A stretch of DNA of 64,000 nt, taken from the NCBI RefSeq assembly GCF_036322805.1, contig NZ_AP027272.1, positions 1,736,001 to 1,800,000 of the forward strand. Reading direction: 5' to 3'. A program made the translations under genes and the position numbers. Origin of the DNA: Planctobacterium marinum. GTDB taxonomy: Bacteria; Pseudomonadota; Gammaproteobacteria; Enterobacterales; Alteromonadaceae. This document shows positions 20,517 through 27,380 of this stretch, piece by piece. Position 1 is the stretch's first letter. Each line of letters opens with the position of its first letter. Under the pieces are notes generated by a model. The model worked only from the letters and a program-made list of their open reading frames with translations, searched no databases and had not been told where the DNA came from.

Positions 20517-21218
20517 TCAGTTGTTGTTGCCCTCTGGTTTGATTATTTTGTTTGCTACTTTTTTAAGAACTTTTTCGCGCAATATGAAGTTTTGTGGAAA
20601 AAGCAAAAAGTAAGTAAAGCCGGTATATCCAATCCAGTTGGAAGGTACGAGAATACACAACAGCAGTGCTAGTACACACACGCTAGCGCCACTTAACCAG
20701 ATTATCGCTTCGGTTTTTGCGATTCGTGTTTCTTCATCAGAAAGTCCTATCTCTGCTGCTTTTTGGGCAGCATGGTGGAACAACCCGGCGAAAGTCAGGC
20801 TTAGCAGCAAAAAGCCCACAGCGTAGAAACCAAACAAAAAGCGCACCTGCCAGGTGGCTTCAAAGTCCATATCGAAGGGGAACCAGCCTTGCGACAAGAA
20901 GCCCATCAGGCCTTGCATCATTAAACGCAATGGATAGATGTATACCAGCACCAGAAACACCAACAGGCAACTTAATACGATGGTGCGGGTATCCTCCAGA
21001 CCGTATTTGCGACACCAGCTGGCATGTTCATGCCAGATCCAGGCGAGTATCGCGAAACTGGCCGCAAAAGCTGGAATATTTTTCGCCGCGCCTTGTAACT
21101 CTTCAAAATTACTTGGAATGGAGTCCACCGAAATCACCAACATCGATACCGCGAAGGCAAAAGCCGCCGCTACAAAGGTTTCGATACGATTCATTTGTTC
21201 ACCCGGAAGTGCGCTCAT
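20517..21218 (-). CDS. TMEM175/DUF1211-like membrane protein
   Basis: An integral membrane protein of 233 aa with about six hydrophobic segments. The first helix (RIETFVAAAFAFAVSMLVIS) occupies the place of the TMEM175 family signature R-x3-F-S-D-x-V-F-A. Here the diagnostic Ser-Asp is replaced by Val-Ala. A W-H-E-H pattern (IWHEHASW) follows in the second helix region, as in the family. Bacterial TMEM175 proteins are potassium channels. Without FSD, channel activity and selectivity cannot be assumed. The start could be 21218 or the Met at 21194. It is convergent with the chemoreceptor gene. Confidence 0.6.
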   Translation of the reverse strand: MSALPGEQMNRIETFVAAAFAFAVSMLVISVDSIPSNFEELQGAAKNIPAFAASFAILAWIWHEHASWCRKYGLEDTRTIVLSCLLVFLVLVYIYPLRLMMQGLMGFLSQGWFPFDMDFEATWQVRFLFGFYAVGFLLLSLTFAGLFHHAAQKAAEIGLSDEETRIAKTEAIIWLSGASVCVLALLLCILVPSNWIGYTGFTYFLLFPQNFILREKVLKKVANKIIKPEGNNN

Positions 21219-21389
21219 ATTGCTATATCTTACTGCTTGGATTGGAACTTAGTGTGCCATAGGTTTTCGGGATGGGGTAGGGTAAAAAATCTGGCTACAA
21301 GATTTTTGGTTGTTGCCAAGCTATTTCACATCGGGTTCAGCTGTTTAATTTAAGGTATTAAAATTATCAAATACATAAAAGGATGACAA

Positions 21390-21862
21390 ATGAGAGCATT
21401 GGCCTTTGTATTAATTCTGGCAAGTGCACCCATTGTGGCCGCTGATTATCAAACTCCGGTGGAACAATTTTTTAAACTGTATCAGGCAGAAAGGAAAAAC
21501 AGGGCGGTAGAGCAATTGTATTCTTTCAACCGCGACAAAAAAGACAATAGTAACGATGGTATTATTGCTTTGAAGCAGTCCATGTTACTGGAGGCCGGCG
21601 ATGCACTCGGACTATTTTGGGGCACGAGTTATTAGGCAGCCATCGGGTTGGAGAGAGGTTTAAATTGCTCAGTTATTTGCCGCTCCATCAGGAAGCTCCT
21701 GTCAGGGGGGAGTTTCAGTCATACAAGCCTCAAGAACAGTGGTTACTTATTGATTTTCAAGTAGATAATAATCTGGCTATGGAGCTCAAAGACCTGCTGC
21801 GGAAAGATATCGCTGGATTTTTAGTGAAAGGCGACGTGGCTGGCCTAAGCCAGCCAAAATAG
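21390..21862 (+). pseudogene. Exported small protein gene split by a frameshift
   Basis: Two reading frames together look like one exported protein of about 157 aa. Frame one (21390-21635) has an ATG with AAAGGA upstream, a signal peptide (cleavage near IVAADYQ) and the beginning of a domain, and ends at LGLFWGTSY. Frame two resumes at 21617-21619 and runs to 21862 with GHELLGSHRVGERFKLLSYL, then a VRGEFQSYKPQEQW-type strand and LLIDFQVDNNLAMEL. The junction falls in the run TTTTGGGG (21615-21622). One extra base there would restore a continuous protein. The cause is either a real indel or a sequencing error in the homopolymers. The family resembles small periplasmic proteins seen in marine gammaproteobacteria; function unknown. 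Confidence 0.7.
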
Positions 21863-21920
21863 TTGTTGACCGTTTAGTTACTACTTTTGGGATACAATCC
21901 TTCGGCCTATGCAGAAATAC

Positions 21921-22427
21921 TTAGTTGCGCGCTGCAACTTCTTCCGCTTTTGACTTTTCCCAGGCTGCGACAGAACTTTGGTATTTCACCAGCAATTCAA
22001 GTAGTTCTGGATTCCTTTCGATTACTTTGGCAACGGCATTCATTGCTTCCTGGCGCTCTTTGCCAACCAAGGCTTCCACTTGTTCTAAGGTGAGAGGGGG
22101 CCCGCCACTTTCACGGGCTTTTTGGGTTTCGAAGGCCATGCGAGCCCTAACAAAGTTGGGCAGGCACCGCTTTTGTTTCAAGTTGGTGCCAATCTGGCTC
22201 TCTCTTTGGCAACTTACTTTATACCTGTCATCTTTTAGTTGTTTATTAACTTGATCATATAGATCAATTTCTGCCTGTTGCATTGCAGAGTAAAAGTACA
22301 TGGGCGTTTTCTTACCGCGCACTTCAATACGTTCACCGTAATCTTCTTTTCCGGAGTTTTGTTGTTGTCCAATCGCTAATCCACTGGAAAACAAAGCTAC
22401 AATCATTAACAGGCTATGTTTTTTCAT
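21921..22427 (-). CDS. Exported protein of unknown function, paralogue 1
   Basis: A 168-residue protein with a signal peptide (MKKHSLLMIVALFSSGLAIG) and a mature part starting QQQNSGK. The mature domain has ERIEVRGKKTP near its start, then AEIDLYDQVNKQLKDDRYKVSC and RCLPNFVRARM. A helical end carries AVAKVIERNPELLELLVKYQ. Two Cys residues (in SCQRE and KRCLP) could form a disulfide. I use the Met at 22427 because GGGAACGGAA precedes it; the longer in-frame start at 22457 lacks this. It is a tandem duplicate of the next gene (22545-23066), including the ribosome site and promoter region. I do not recognise a function. Confidence 0.8.
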   Translation of the reverse strand: MKKHSLLMIVALFSSGLAIGQQQNSGKEDYGERIEVRGKKTPMYFYSAMQQAEIDLYDQVNKQLKDDRYKVSCQRESQIGTNLKQKRCLPNFVRARMAFETQKARESGGPPLTLEQVEALVGKERQEAMNAVAKVIERNPELLELLVKYQSSVAAWEKSKAEEVAARN

Positions 22428-22470
22428 TTCCGTTCCCTTATAGGAAAAAATTCGCATTGCTCAACTTAAG

Positions 22471-22488
22471 AGCAACTTAGCACGGTTT
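22471..22488 (-). promoter_or_regulatory. Shared upstream element, copy 1 (probable extended -10)
   Basis: Read on the minus strand, AAACCGTGCTAAGTT precedes paralogue 1 by about 50 bp. The paralogue has AAACCGTGCTATGTT at the same distance. TGCTAAGTT/TGCTATGTT has the shape of an extended -10 (TG-N-TAtgTT). Confidence 0.45.
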
Positions 22489-22544
22489 GAGAAACTTCAG
22501 GAGAGCAGGTTGATTACATACCTGCTCTGCAATTGATTAATTAA

Positions 22545-23066
22545 CTAGTCTTTATCCGAAGCATATTGGGCTTTGACATTTTCATAGTTGGCGGCAGAGG
22601 TGTGATATTTTATAAGCAATTCAAGTAGTTTGGGATTTTCTTCAATCACTTTAGCAACAGCATTGAGAGCTTCTTCTTGCTCATCAGCCACCATCAATTC
22701 CACTTGCTCAAGGGTAGGGGGCTCGACACCATCCTCCAATGCTTTGCGCGTTTCTTCTCCCATGCGCTCTCTGACAAATTTGGGTAGACAATATTTTTTC
22801 TTTAACCGAGTCGCATTTCTCGCGACGCTGTAGGTTTCTCTTTCACAGCTGATTTTGTATTTGTCATTGGTAAGCATCTTGTTAACCTGATCATACAAAT
22901 CTATCTCAGCTCTTCTCATCGCTTTGTAGTAATGGGTAGGTGTTCTCTGGCCGAGAACTTCAATTCGCTCCTCTGAATTGTCCTTTTGTTCGTTAGTCCC
23001 CTGTTGTGCAAAAGCTAATCCAGATACTAGTGCAGTAAGCAACAATAAAACGACATGCTTTTTCAT
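22545..23066 (-). CDS. Exported protein of unknown function, paralogue 2
   Basis: A 173-residue protein with a signal peptide ending near GLAFAQQ and the same architecture as its neighbour: EERIEVLGQRTPTHYYKAM, AEIDLYDQVNKMLTNDKYKISC, KKYCLPKFVRERM and NAVAKVIEENPKLLELLIKY. The two Cys residues are conserved in both. The ribosome site AGGGAACAGGAAG matches that of paralogue 1 (AGGGAACGGAA), so the duplication covered the 5' region. The two are about 45-50% identical by eye, hence not a very recent duplication. Function unknown. Confidence 0.8.
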   Translation of the reverse strand: MKKHVVLLLLTALVSGLAFAQQGTNEQKDNSEERIEVLGQRTPTHYYKAMRRAEIDLYDQVNKMLTNDKYKISCERETYSVARNATRLKKKYCLPKFVRERMGEETRKALEDGVEPPTLEQVELMVADEQEEALNAVAKVIEENPKLLELLIKYHTSAANYENVKAQYASDKD

Positions 23067-23112
23067 CTTCCTGTTCCCTTAATGGTAAAAATTAATATCG
23101 TCGAGTGTGGTG

Positions 23113-23130
23113 AGTAACATAGCACGGTTT
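23113..23130 (-). promoter_or_regulatory. Shared upstream element, copy 2 (probable extended -10)
   Basis: Minus-strand AAACCGTGCTATGTT, about 55 bp before paralogue 2. It shares AAACCGTGCTA and GTT with copy 1 while the sequence around it has diverged, which suggests a conserved promoter or operator. Confidence 0.45.
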
Positions 23131-23187
23131 AAAAGTTTTTGGGAAGGGGTGGGAATTAGCTTAAGGAAGAATTTAGTTCTAAGCTGG

Positions 23188-23224
23188 TCTGACAGCGACA
23201 CCTGAAAAGCGGATCACTGTCAGA
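23188..23224. repeat. 8-bp inverted repeat in the gap before paralogue 2
   Basis: TCTGACAG (23188-23195) and CTGTCAGA (23217-23224), perfect, 21 bp apart. It lies in the 254-bp gap between the paralogue promoter and the unknown 355-residue gene. The meaning is unknown; it could be an operator or a transcript hairpin. Confidence 0.5.
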
Positions 23225-23250
23225 TAAAGTCTCAACCAGAACAAACTAAA

Positions 23251-23291
23251 GGAACAGAACAAAAGCCGTTTTTTAAGCTTTGCTCCGTTCC
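23251..23291 (-). terminator. Imperfect long hairpin after the 355-residue gene
   Basis: GGAACAGAACAAAAGC (23251-23266) pairs with GCTTTGCTCCGTTCC (23277-23291) around a loop rich in T/A. On the minus strand this lies 30 bp after the stop of the unknown gene and could act as its terminator; it lacks a long T run. Confidence 0.45.
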
Positions 23292-23320
23292 GTTTACGCC
23301 CTTTGCCGTTAGTTTGAAAA

Positions 23321-24388
23321 CTAATTAATGCTGACTATGCTCCATTTATAACTCTTGGTCGTTGTCCAAACCTTTCTTGCGTGATGAGGCTCTGCTCCCA
23401 AGTGTGAAGATGATGCTTTACCGTTTTTCTCAAGACAAATAATGATTGAGGTATGAACGTATTTAATTATGAATCTTGCTTCTTTATCTGTGACTAGATA
23501 GGTATTTTTTGTAGCATAATATCCACCACCATGATGTTGCGTAATAGTCTTAAATCCCGCAGTCTCTCCTGATTGGAGTTTAATTTCCCACATTCCTTGG
23601 CGATGTTCGTCCCGGGGGAGTCCCCCATCGATAAACAATATTTTAAACTGCTCACAACGAGTACCTTTTACATAGCTTTGTGAAAGACAGATAAAGTCAT
23701 CTTTTGAGTCAGCGGCGTATTTCATATTTCTGCCGTCTAGATTCTCGATTTTTAATGCCGCTTGTTTGAAAATGTTTTTACACCAGGAAGGGTATTTAAA
23801 GTCAAATATCGCCGTTGCGGCTTCTTCATTAGCTTGGTTGATAAACTGAAGTACGACATTGATGATTATGTTTTGCTCATTTGTCAGCCTTTCGGTTATC
23901 TTTTCTTTTAGCGACGAATTGATTAATTTCTCGTTACTCAATAGGATATTTGTCGTGTGTTGCAGTACCGTATACATACTGTAAAACTGGCACATGGTAT
24001 TCGCGAAACCACCGATGTACTGGATCAGATATCCATCGCCATGTATGTTGACACTCTCATAGTGTTTCAGGAAATCATTCGCGTGTTGCGCTGCATCCGT
24101 ATAATTCACAACCATAGCACCATATAAGTCCAATACCTTTGTCCAATCAGGCGTTGCAGGAGCTAGCTCAACATTTTGAATTTGTAAAAATAGTGAGTTA
24201 TTTCTGCGCATCAGGACTTTAACGTCATCTTCGGTGAGGGCCTCTTGAACTAAACCATATATCCCATTTAATTTCTCATCGATTTCTTGCAACTTGTCCA
24301 TAATCGCCTTTGTTGGGGAAGGTGTGAGCATCTTCACAATTGCGTTCAGCGGTTTGATAACTTTTTGGATCCCGGGAACTGGAATCAA
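23321..24388 (-). CDS. Unrecognised 355-residue protein, start uncertain
   Basis: I do not recognise a family. Residues 1-210 look largely alpha-helical, opening IPVPGIQKVIKPLNAIVK and followed by amphipathic helices such as MDKLQEIDEKLNGIYGLV. Residues 240-355 look beta-rich, with many Tyr/Trp/His, including QGMWEIKLQSGETAGF, a HHGGGYY turn and a final KSYKWSIV. A helical front and beta back recalls pore-forming or lectin-tailed toxins, but no motif proves this. There is no signal peptide. The first possible start is TTG 24388, with no ribosome site. The frame stays open upstream for 76 more codons (to a stop at 24614-24616) through the hairpin array without offering a start; ATG 24331 is a later alternative. 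The text looks more A/T-rich than its neighbours. It may be an acquired gene that lost its native 5' end. Confidence 0.55.
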   Translation of the reverse strand: MIPVPGIQKVIKPLNAIVKMLTPSPTKAIMDKLQEIDEKLNGIYGLVQEALTEDDVKVLMRRNNSLFLQIQNVELAPATPDWTKVLDLYGAMVVNYTDAAQHANDFLKHYESVNIHGDGYLIQYIGGFANTMCQFYSMYTVLQHTTNILLSNEKLINSSLKEKITERLTNEQNIIINVVLQFINQANEEAATAIFDFKYPSWCKNIFKQAALKIENLDGRNMKYAADSKDDFICLSQSYVKGTRCEQFKILFIDGGLPRDEHRQGMWEIKLQSGETAGFKTITQHHGGGYYATKNTYLVTDKEARFIIKYVHTSIIICLEKNGKASSSHLGAEPHHARKVWTTTKSYKWSIVSIN

Positions 24389-24406
24389 TGATGAAAGCTT
24401 TACTTC

Positions 24407-24773
24407 GGACTCCTGTCCTTCGCCCTTTGGGCCATCCTTCGGATGTTCAAATTCTTTCCAGAAGAATTGGTCGGCTTGATGTTCACTTGTCTCGCGTTCG
24501 TACCTAAAATTGGTCCAGGTATTCCCAATTTTTGAACGGTGCTTACCCCTTCGGGCCGTCGCAAGCGACGTACAAAATCGTTCCCTACGATTTTGTGAAC
24601 CCCCTCTGCGGTCTCATTCACCAACCTGCTCAACTTTAATTACAGTGTTGGGGGGATTAACGGGGGGATTTGCAAAGTACGTCCTTGTACTTTGTCCTGC
24701 GGACCATCCTTCGGATGTCCAAATTTGTTCCAGACAAATTTGTGAACCCCCTGCGCGGGTTAGTCCCGCTCCA
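24407..24773. repeat. Chain of short DNA hairpins in two modules, next to ssrA
   Basis: At least eleven perfect inverted repeats follow each other almost without gaps. They are GGAC-tcct-GTCC (24407), GCCC-ttt-GGGC (24422), CATCC-ttc-GGATG (24433), AATTCTT-tccag-AAGAATT (24450), AAAATTGG...CCAATTTT (24506-24532), CGTCGC-aa-GCGACG (24557) and a 9-bp ACAAAATCG...CGATTTTGT (24572-24596). In the second module come CAAAGTAC...GTACTTTG (24673-24694), GTCC-tgc-GGAC (24694), CATCC-ttc-GGATG (24705) and CAAATTTGT-tccag-ACAAATTTG (24720-24742). Both modules share the order CATCC hairpin then A/T-rich stem with loop TCCAG, and both end GTGAACCCCCT. The module nearer ssrA sits between GGGGGGATTTG (24662-24672) and AACCCCC, i.e. 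inside a copy of the tmRNA T-arm sequence. Reading frames here are not genes. Confidence 0.75.
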
Positions 24774-24778
24774 CCAAT

Positions 24779-24810
24779 AAAAAACCCCATACCTTTCGGT
24801 ACGGGGTTTC
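24779..24810 (-). terminator. Terminator of ssrA
   Basis: On the minus strand AAACCCCGTACC, loop GAAA, GGTATGGGGTTT, then T6. It begins a few bases after the tmRNA CCA end. The stem contains one G-T wobble. Confidence 0.88.
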
Positions 24811-24814
24811 TAAT

Positions 24815-25171
24815 TGGTGGAGCAGGGGGGATTTGAACCCCCGTCCGCAATACCTACATCCTCGGTCCTACATGTTTAGTCTGTCTTTTATTTAACCAGT
24901 TGAACTCCGACAAACAGGATTTCTCGTGGCTGGTCTGATACGATTTCGCGGTTCACCCTCAGACGAGGTTCCCTCGCTAGTCTTTTAGTATGACCTCCCG
25001 AGCCTTCACGAAAAGACAACGGCTGAAGTGGGAGGGCCTATGCAGGTTATTAAGCTGCTAGTGCGTAGTTTTCGTCGTTTGCGACTATTTTTTTGCGGCT
25101 TTTTACGAGGCCAACCGCCCCTCGACATGCACCTTGGGTTTCGTGTATCCCGTCGAATCCTAATCTGCCCC
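24815..25171 (-). ncRNA. ssrA: Transfer-messenger RNA (tmRNA)
   Basis: Rescues stalled ribosomes and tags the incomplete peptides. The 5' end reads GGGGCAGATTAGGATTCGAC (minus strand from 25171) and the 3' end GGGGGTTCAAATCCCCCC then TGCTCCACCA, ending at 24815 with an encoded CCA. The tag frame at 25050-25082 runs from the resume codon GCA: A-N-D-E-N-Y-A-L-A-A-stop. It is a standard one-piece tmRNA of 357 nt. Its partner gene smpB lies 192 bp upstream on the same strand. Confidence 0.97.
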
Positions 25172-25180
25172 AATTCGTTT

Positions 25181-25209
25181 TCTATAACCCTATATCGGCT
25201 TATAGTTAA
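25181..25209 (-). promoter_or_regulatory. Sigma-70 promoter of ssrA
   Basis: Minus strand -35 TTAACT (25204-25209), 17-bp spacer, -10 TATAGA (25181-25186). It lies about 10 bases before the mature 5' end at 25171, so a short precursor is likely. Confidence 0.6.
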
Positions 25210-25363
25210 AAAACTGGTGTAGAACGTTTGCTGTACTTAATACATAGCAACGCTGTTCGAGGTTTTCAACCCAGGCTCCGTTGATTTAGTGGCTTTAACC
25301 ACAGCCCTCAACGAAAGGGGCAGGGAGATTAACACAAATCCAGGGGACTGCAAATAGCGCTCA

Positions 25364-25843
25364 TCAGGCTTTGTGTTTCATCATCCGTTCTTTTTGACGT
25401 GCCCAATCCCGGTCTTTGATGGAATCTCGCTTGTCGTGAGTTTGTTTACCTTTGGCTAAGTGAATTTCCACTTTAACCCAGCATTTTTTCCAGTACATGG
25501 CGCTGGCAACGACGGTAAAACTCTGGCGCTCTACGCTGCCTATCAGGCGATTGAGTTCCCGGCGGTGTAACAGTAATTTTTTCGGGCGCACTGGATCGCA
25601 GATAACATGAGAAGATGCTGATTCCAGCGGTGTGATACGACAGTTCAGCAGATGCGCTTCGCCGTCTTTAACATGCACATACACGTCGGTTAGATTTACC
25701 TTACCAGCGCGGATACTTTTTATTTCCCAGCCTTGCAGAGCGACGCCTGCTTCAAACTTTTCTTCTAAGAAAAAGTCGTGGCGGGCGCGCTTATTTAACG
25801 CAATGGTGCCGGTAGTATTGGATTTGTTCTGCTTTTTTTTCAT
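25364..25843 (-). CDS. smpB: SsrA-binding protein SmpB
   Basis: Binds tmRNA and delivers it to stalled ribosomes. The 159 aa include [27 protein letters not shown] with the OB-fold core, [26 protein letters not shown], and the basic C-terminal tail [16 protein letters not shown] that enters the decoding centre. ATG 25843. It is adjacent to ssrA and divergent from ratA, the usual gammaproteobacterial arrangement. Confidence 0.97.
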   Translation of the reverse strand: MKKKQNKSNTTGTIALNKRARHDFFLEEKFEAGVALQGWEIKSIRAGKVNLTDVYVHVKDGEAHLLNCRITPLESASSHVICDPVRPKKLLLHRRELNRLIGSVERQSFTVVASAMYWKKCWVKVEIHLAKGKQTHDKRDSIKDRDWARQKERMMKHKA

Positions 25844-25960
25844 GGCCGCGTATTATACGCAGTCACAAAAAATTGTCTTCTAGTTTATAACCAGAAATGT
25901 AAACTATCGTGTTACAATTTTTTGTTTTCAAATTTAATAACAACAAGGATATGCGTCCCG

Positions 25961-26395
25961 ATGCCAGCTGTTCACCGCAGTGCTTTGGTGCCTTTTAGCG
26001 CTGCGAAAATGTTTAACCTGGTGAATGATGTTAGCCAGTACCCCCAATTTTTGCCCGGTTGTGAAGATGCTCGTATTATCGAGCAACACGAGTCTTTGAT
26101 GGTGGCATCGCTCCTGGTGTCCAAGGCTGGAGTAAGGCAATGGTTCACTACCCGCAATGAGTTAGTAAGCAACAGTGCAATTACCATGAACTTGCAGGAA
26201 GGCCCCTTTAAAAAGCTCACAGGGGGATGGCGTTTTATCGAGCTGGAAGAAAACGCCTGTAAGATAGAATTGGATCTCGATTTTGAGTTCAGTAATTCAC
26301 TGGCGCAGCTTGCATTTGGCAAGGTGTTCAGTAGCCTGGCCAATAATATGGTGAAAGCCTTCACCGACAGAGCAAAGGAGGTTTATCGTGACTGA
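25961..26395 (+). CDS. ratA: RatA, START-domain (coenzyme Q-binding COQ10-like) protein
   Basis: A RatA/PasT-family protein, described in E. coli as interfering with 70S ribosome assembly and related to COQ10 ubiquinone-binding proteins. The 144 aa open with [20 protein letters not shown] (first 20 residues) and contain [17 protein letters not shown] and a C-terminal helix [16 protein letters not shown]. The Met at 25961 matches the family start; an earlier in-frame start at 25922 would add 13 residues. It overlaps ratB by 8 bp. Confidence 0.92.
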   Translation: MPAVHRSALVPFSAAKMFNLVNDVSQYPQFLPGCEDARIIEQHESLMVASLLVSKAGVRQWFTTRNELVSNSAITMNLQEGPFKKLTGGWRFIELEENACKIELDLDFEFSNSLAQLAFGKVFSSLANNMVKAFTDRAKEVYRD

Positions 26396-26753
26396 GTCTG
26401 TAAATGGTGAAAACAACGCGGCCGAAGCAACTGCGAAAGTTGAAGTGGTATTTGCATTACCAGAAAAACAAACTTTGCTGGATTTAATGGTGGTGGAGGG
26501 CTCTACGGTAGAGTCTGTAATCAAGCAATCGGGTATGCTGGAACGTTACCCTGAGATAGATTTAACAAAAAATGCAGTGGGTATCTGGAATCGCACTTGT
26601 AAATTGCAGGATGAAACTCGTGATGGTGATCGCATCGAAATATATCGCCCGCTGATTGCTGATCCTAAAGAAGCCAGACGACGCAGAGCAGAAAAAGCCA
26701 AGGAAGAAGGGCGAGCAGATAAGGTTACAGGGGGAAGAGCTAAAAAGCGCTAG
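26388..26753 (+). CDS. ratB: RnfH/RatB family ubiquitin-like protein
   Basis: A small beta-grasp protein that usually follows ratA. It has 121 aa: a variable 17-residue lead, the family core [18 protein letters not shown] and [25 protein letters not shown], then a long basic tail ([12 protein letters not shown]...). The start is GTG 26388 with GGAGG six bases upstream, overlapping the end of ratA. Confidence 0.92.
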   Translation: MTESVNGENNAAEATAKVEVVFALPEKQTLLDLMVVEGSTVESVIKQSGMLERYPEIDLTKNAVGIWNRTCKLQDETRDGDRIEIYRPLIADPKEARRRRAEKAKEEGRADKVTGGRAKKR

Positions 26754-26829
26754 CCAATCCATTCAGTGGAGGCCAGCACTGCAGAGGAGTTTCAAGACTA
26801 TCAGAATGAATAAATATCTGGGCAGCCGA

Positions 26830-27189
26830 TTAGATATCTAACGGCGTATTGAACTCTTCAGGTTGCTCGAAATCGCCACTCATTTTAGTCAGTTTATCGC
26901 CGTCGAAATGTAAGATCAGATCTTTGCGGAAGTCTTCGCCACGAGAACTCATTCCGCGCTTAAGCTTGTAAACATAGTAATAAATGTTTTCGTCGAAGCT
27001 GTCTCTCAGTACCGGTTCGCCAAGTACAAAATGCACCTGTTCTTTAGTCATACCGATACGAAGCTTATCAACATCATCCTGAATAACGTAATTTCCCTGG
27101 CCAACATCGATACGATAAATCCAGCTAGAGCATCCAGCGATACTAGTGGCTAAAACTAATGCGACGATGAGCTTCAATTTTGACTTCAT
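26830..27189 (-). CDS. bamE: Outer membrane protein assembly factor BamE
   Basis: A lipoprotein subunit of the BAM complex that inserts beta-barrel proteins in the outer membrane. The 119 aa have a lipobox ending in Cys20 (SIAGC), then YRIDVGQGNYVIQDDVDKLR, IGMTKEQVHFVLGEPVL and the YYYVYKLKRG strand, the SmpA/OmlA fold pattern. It is convergent with ratB. Confidence 0.95.
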   Translation of the reverse strand: MKSKLKLIVALVLATSIAGCSSWIYRIDVGQGNYVIQDDVDKLRIGMTKEQVHFVLGEPVLRDSFDENIYYYVYKLKRGMSSRGEDFRKDLILHFDGDKLTKMSGDFEQPEEFNTPLDI

Positions 27190-27306
27190 GCTTACTTCTT
27201 ATTCCTTAAATGGAAACTTATTCCTGATTGGAAACCGCTGTGAATCCTACTGATTAATGACAACGACATCAACTCAATTGTTCCGTAAGGGCGACGATTT
27301 ATTGTA

Positions 27307-27346
27307 AAAAACACCATGGATATGGGTAATATCCATGGTGTTTTGT
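27307..27346. terminator. Strong hairpin between recN and bamE
   Basis: AACACCATGGATAT (27310-27323), loop GGGTA, ATATCCATGGTGTT (27329-27342), a perfect 14-bp stem with A-run before and T4 after. It terminates recN on the minus strand. Confidence 0.85.
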
Positions 27347-27380
27347 TCAGTATTCAGGGGGTTAACGTGCGCTGCTGAGA

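Noticed and set aside
21887-22254. Plus-strand frames opposite exported paralogue 1
   Set aside because: Antisense of a gene with signal peptide and a close paralogue; the plus frames have neither.
24407-24742. CRISPR array
   Set aside because: Repeats are short inverted repeats of varied sequence and length, not regularly spaced direct repeats with unique spacers; no cas genes nearby.
24400-24850. Two overlapping minus-strand reading frames (24400-24633 and 24614-24850)
   Set aside because: They run through the hairpin array and the tmRNA 3' end and owe their openness to repeated short inverted repeats. There is no ribosome site or protein-like pattern.
23321-25171. Classical integrase-bearing island inserted in ssrA
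   Set aside because: No integrase gene and no direct repeat of the ssrA 3' end are found within the window; only an inverted copy exists next to the terminator.
25028-25222. Plus-strand frame over ssrA
   Set aside because: It lies opposite the tmRNA gene and crosses its promoter; not a gene.
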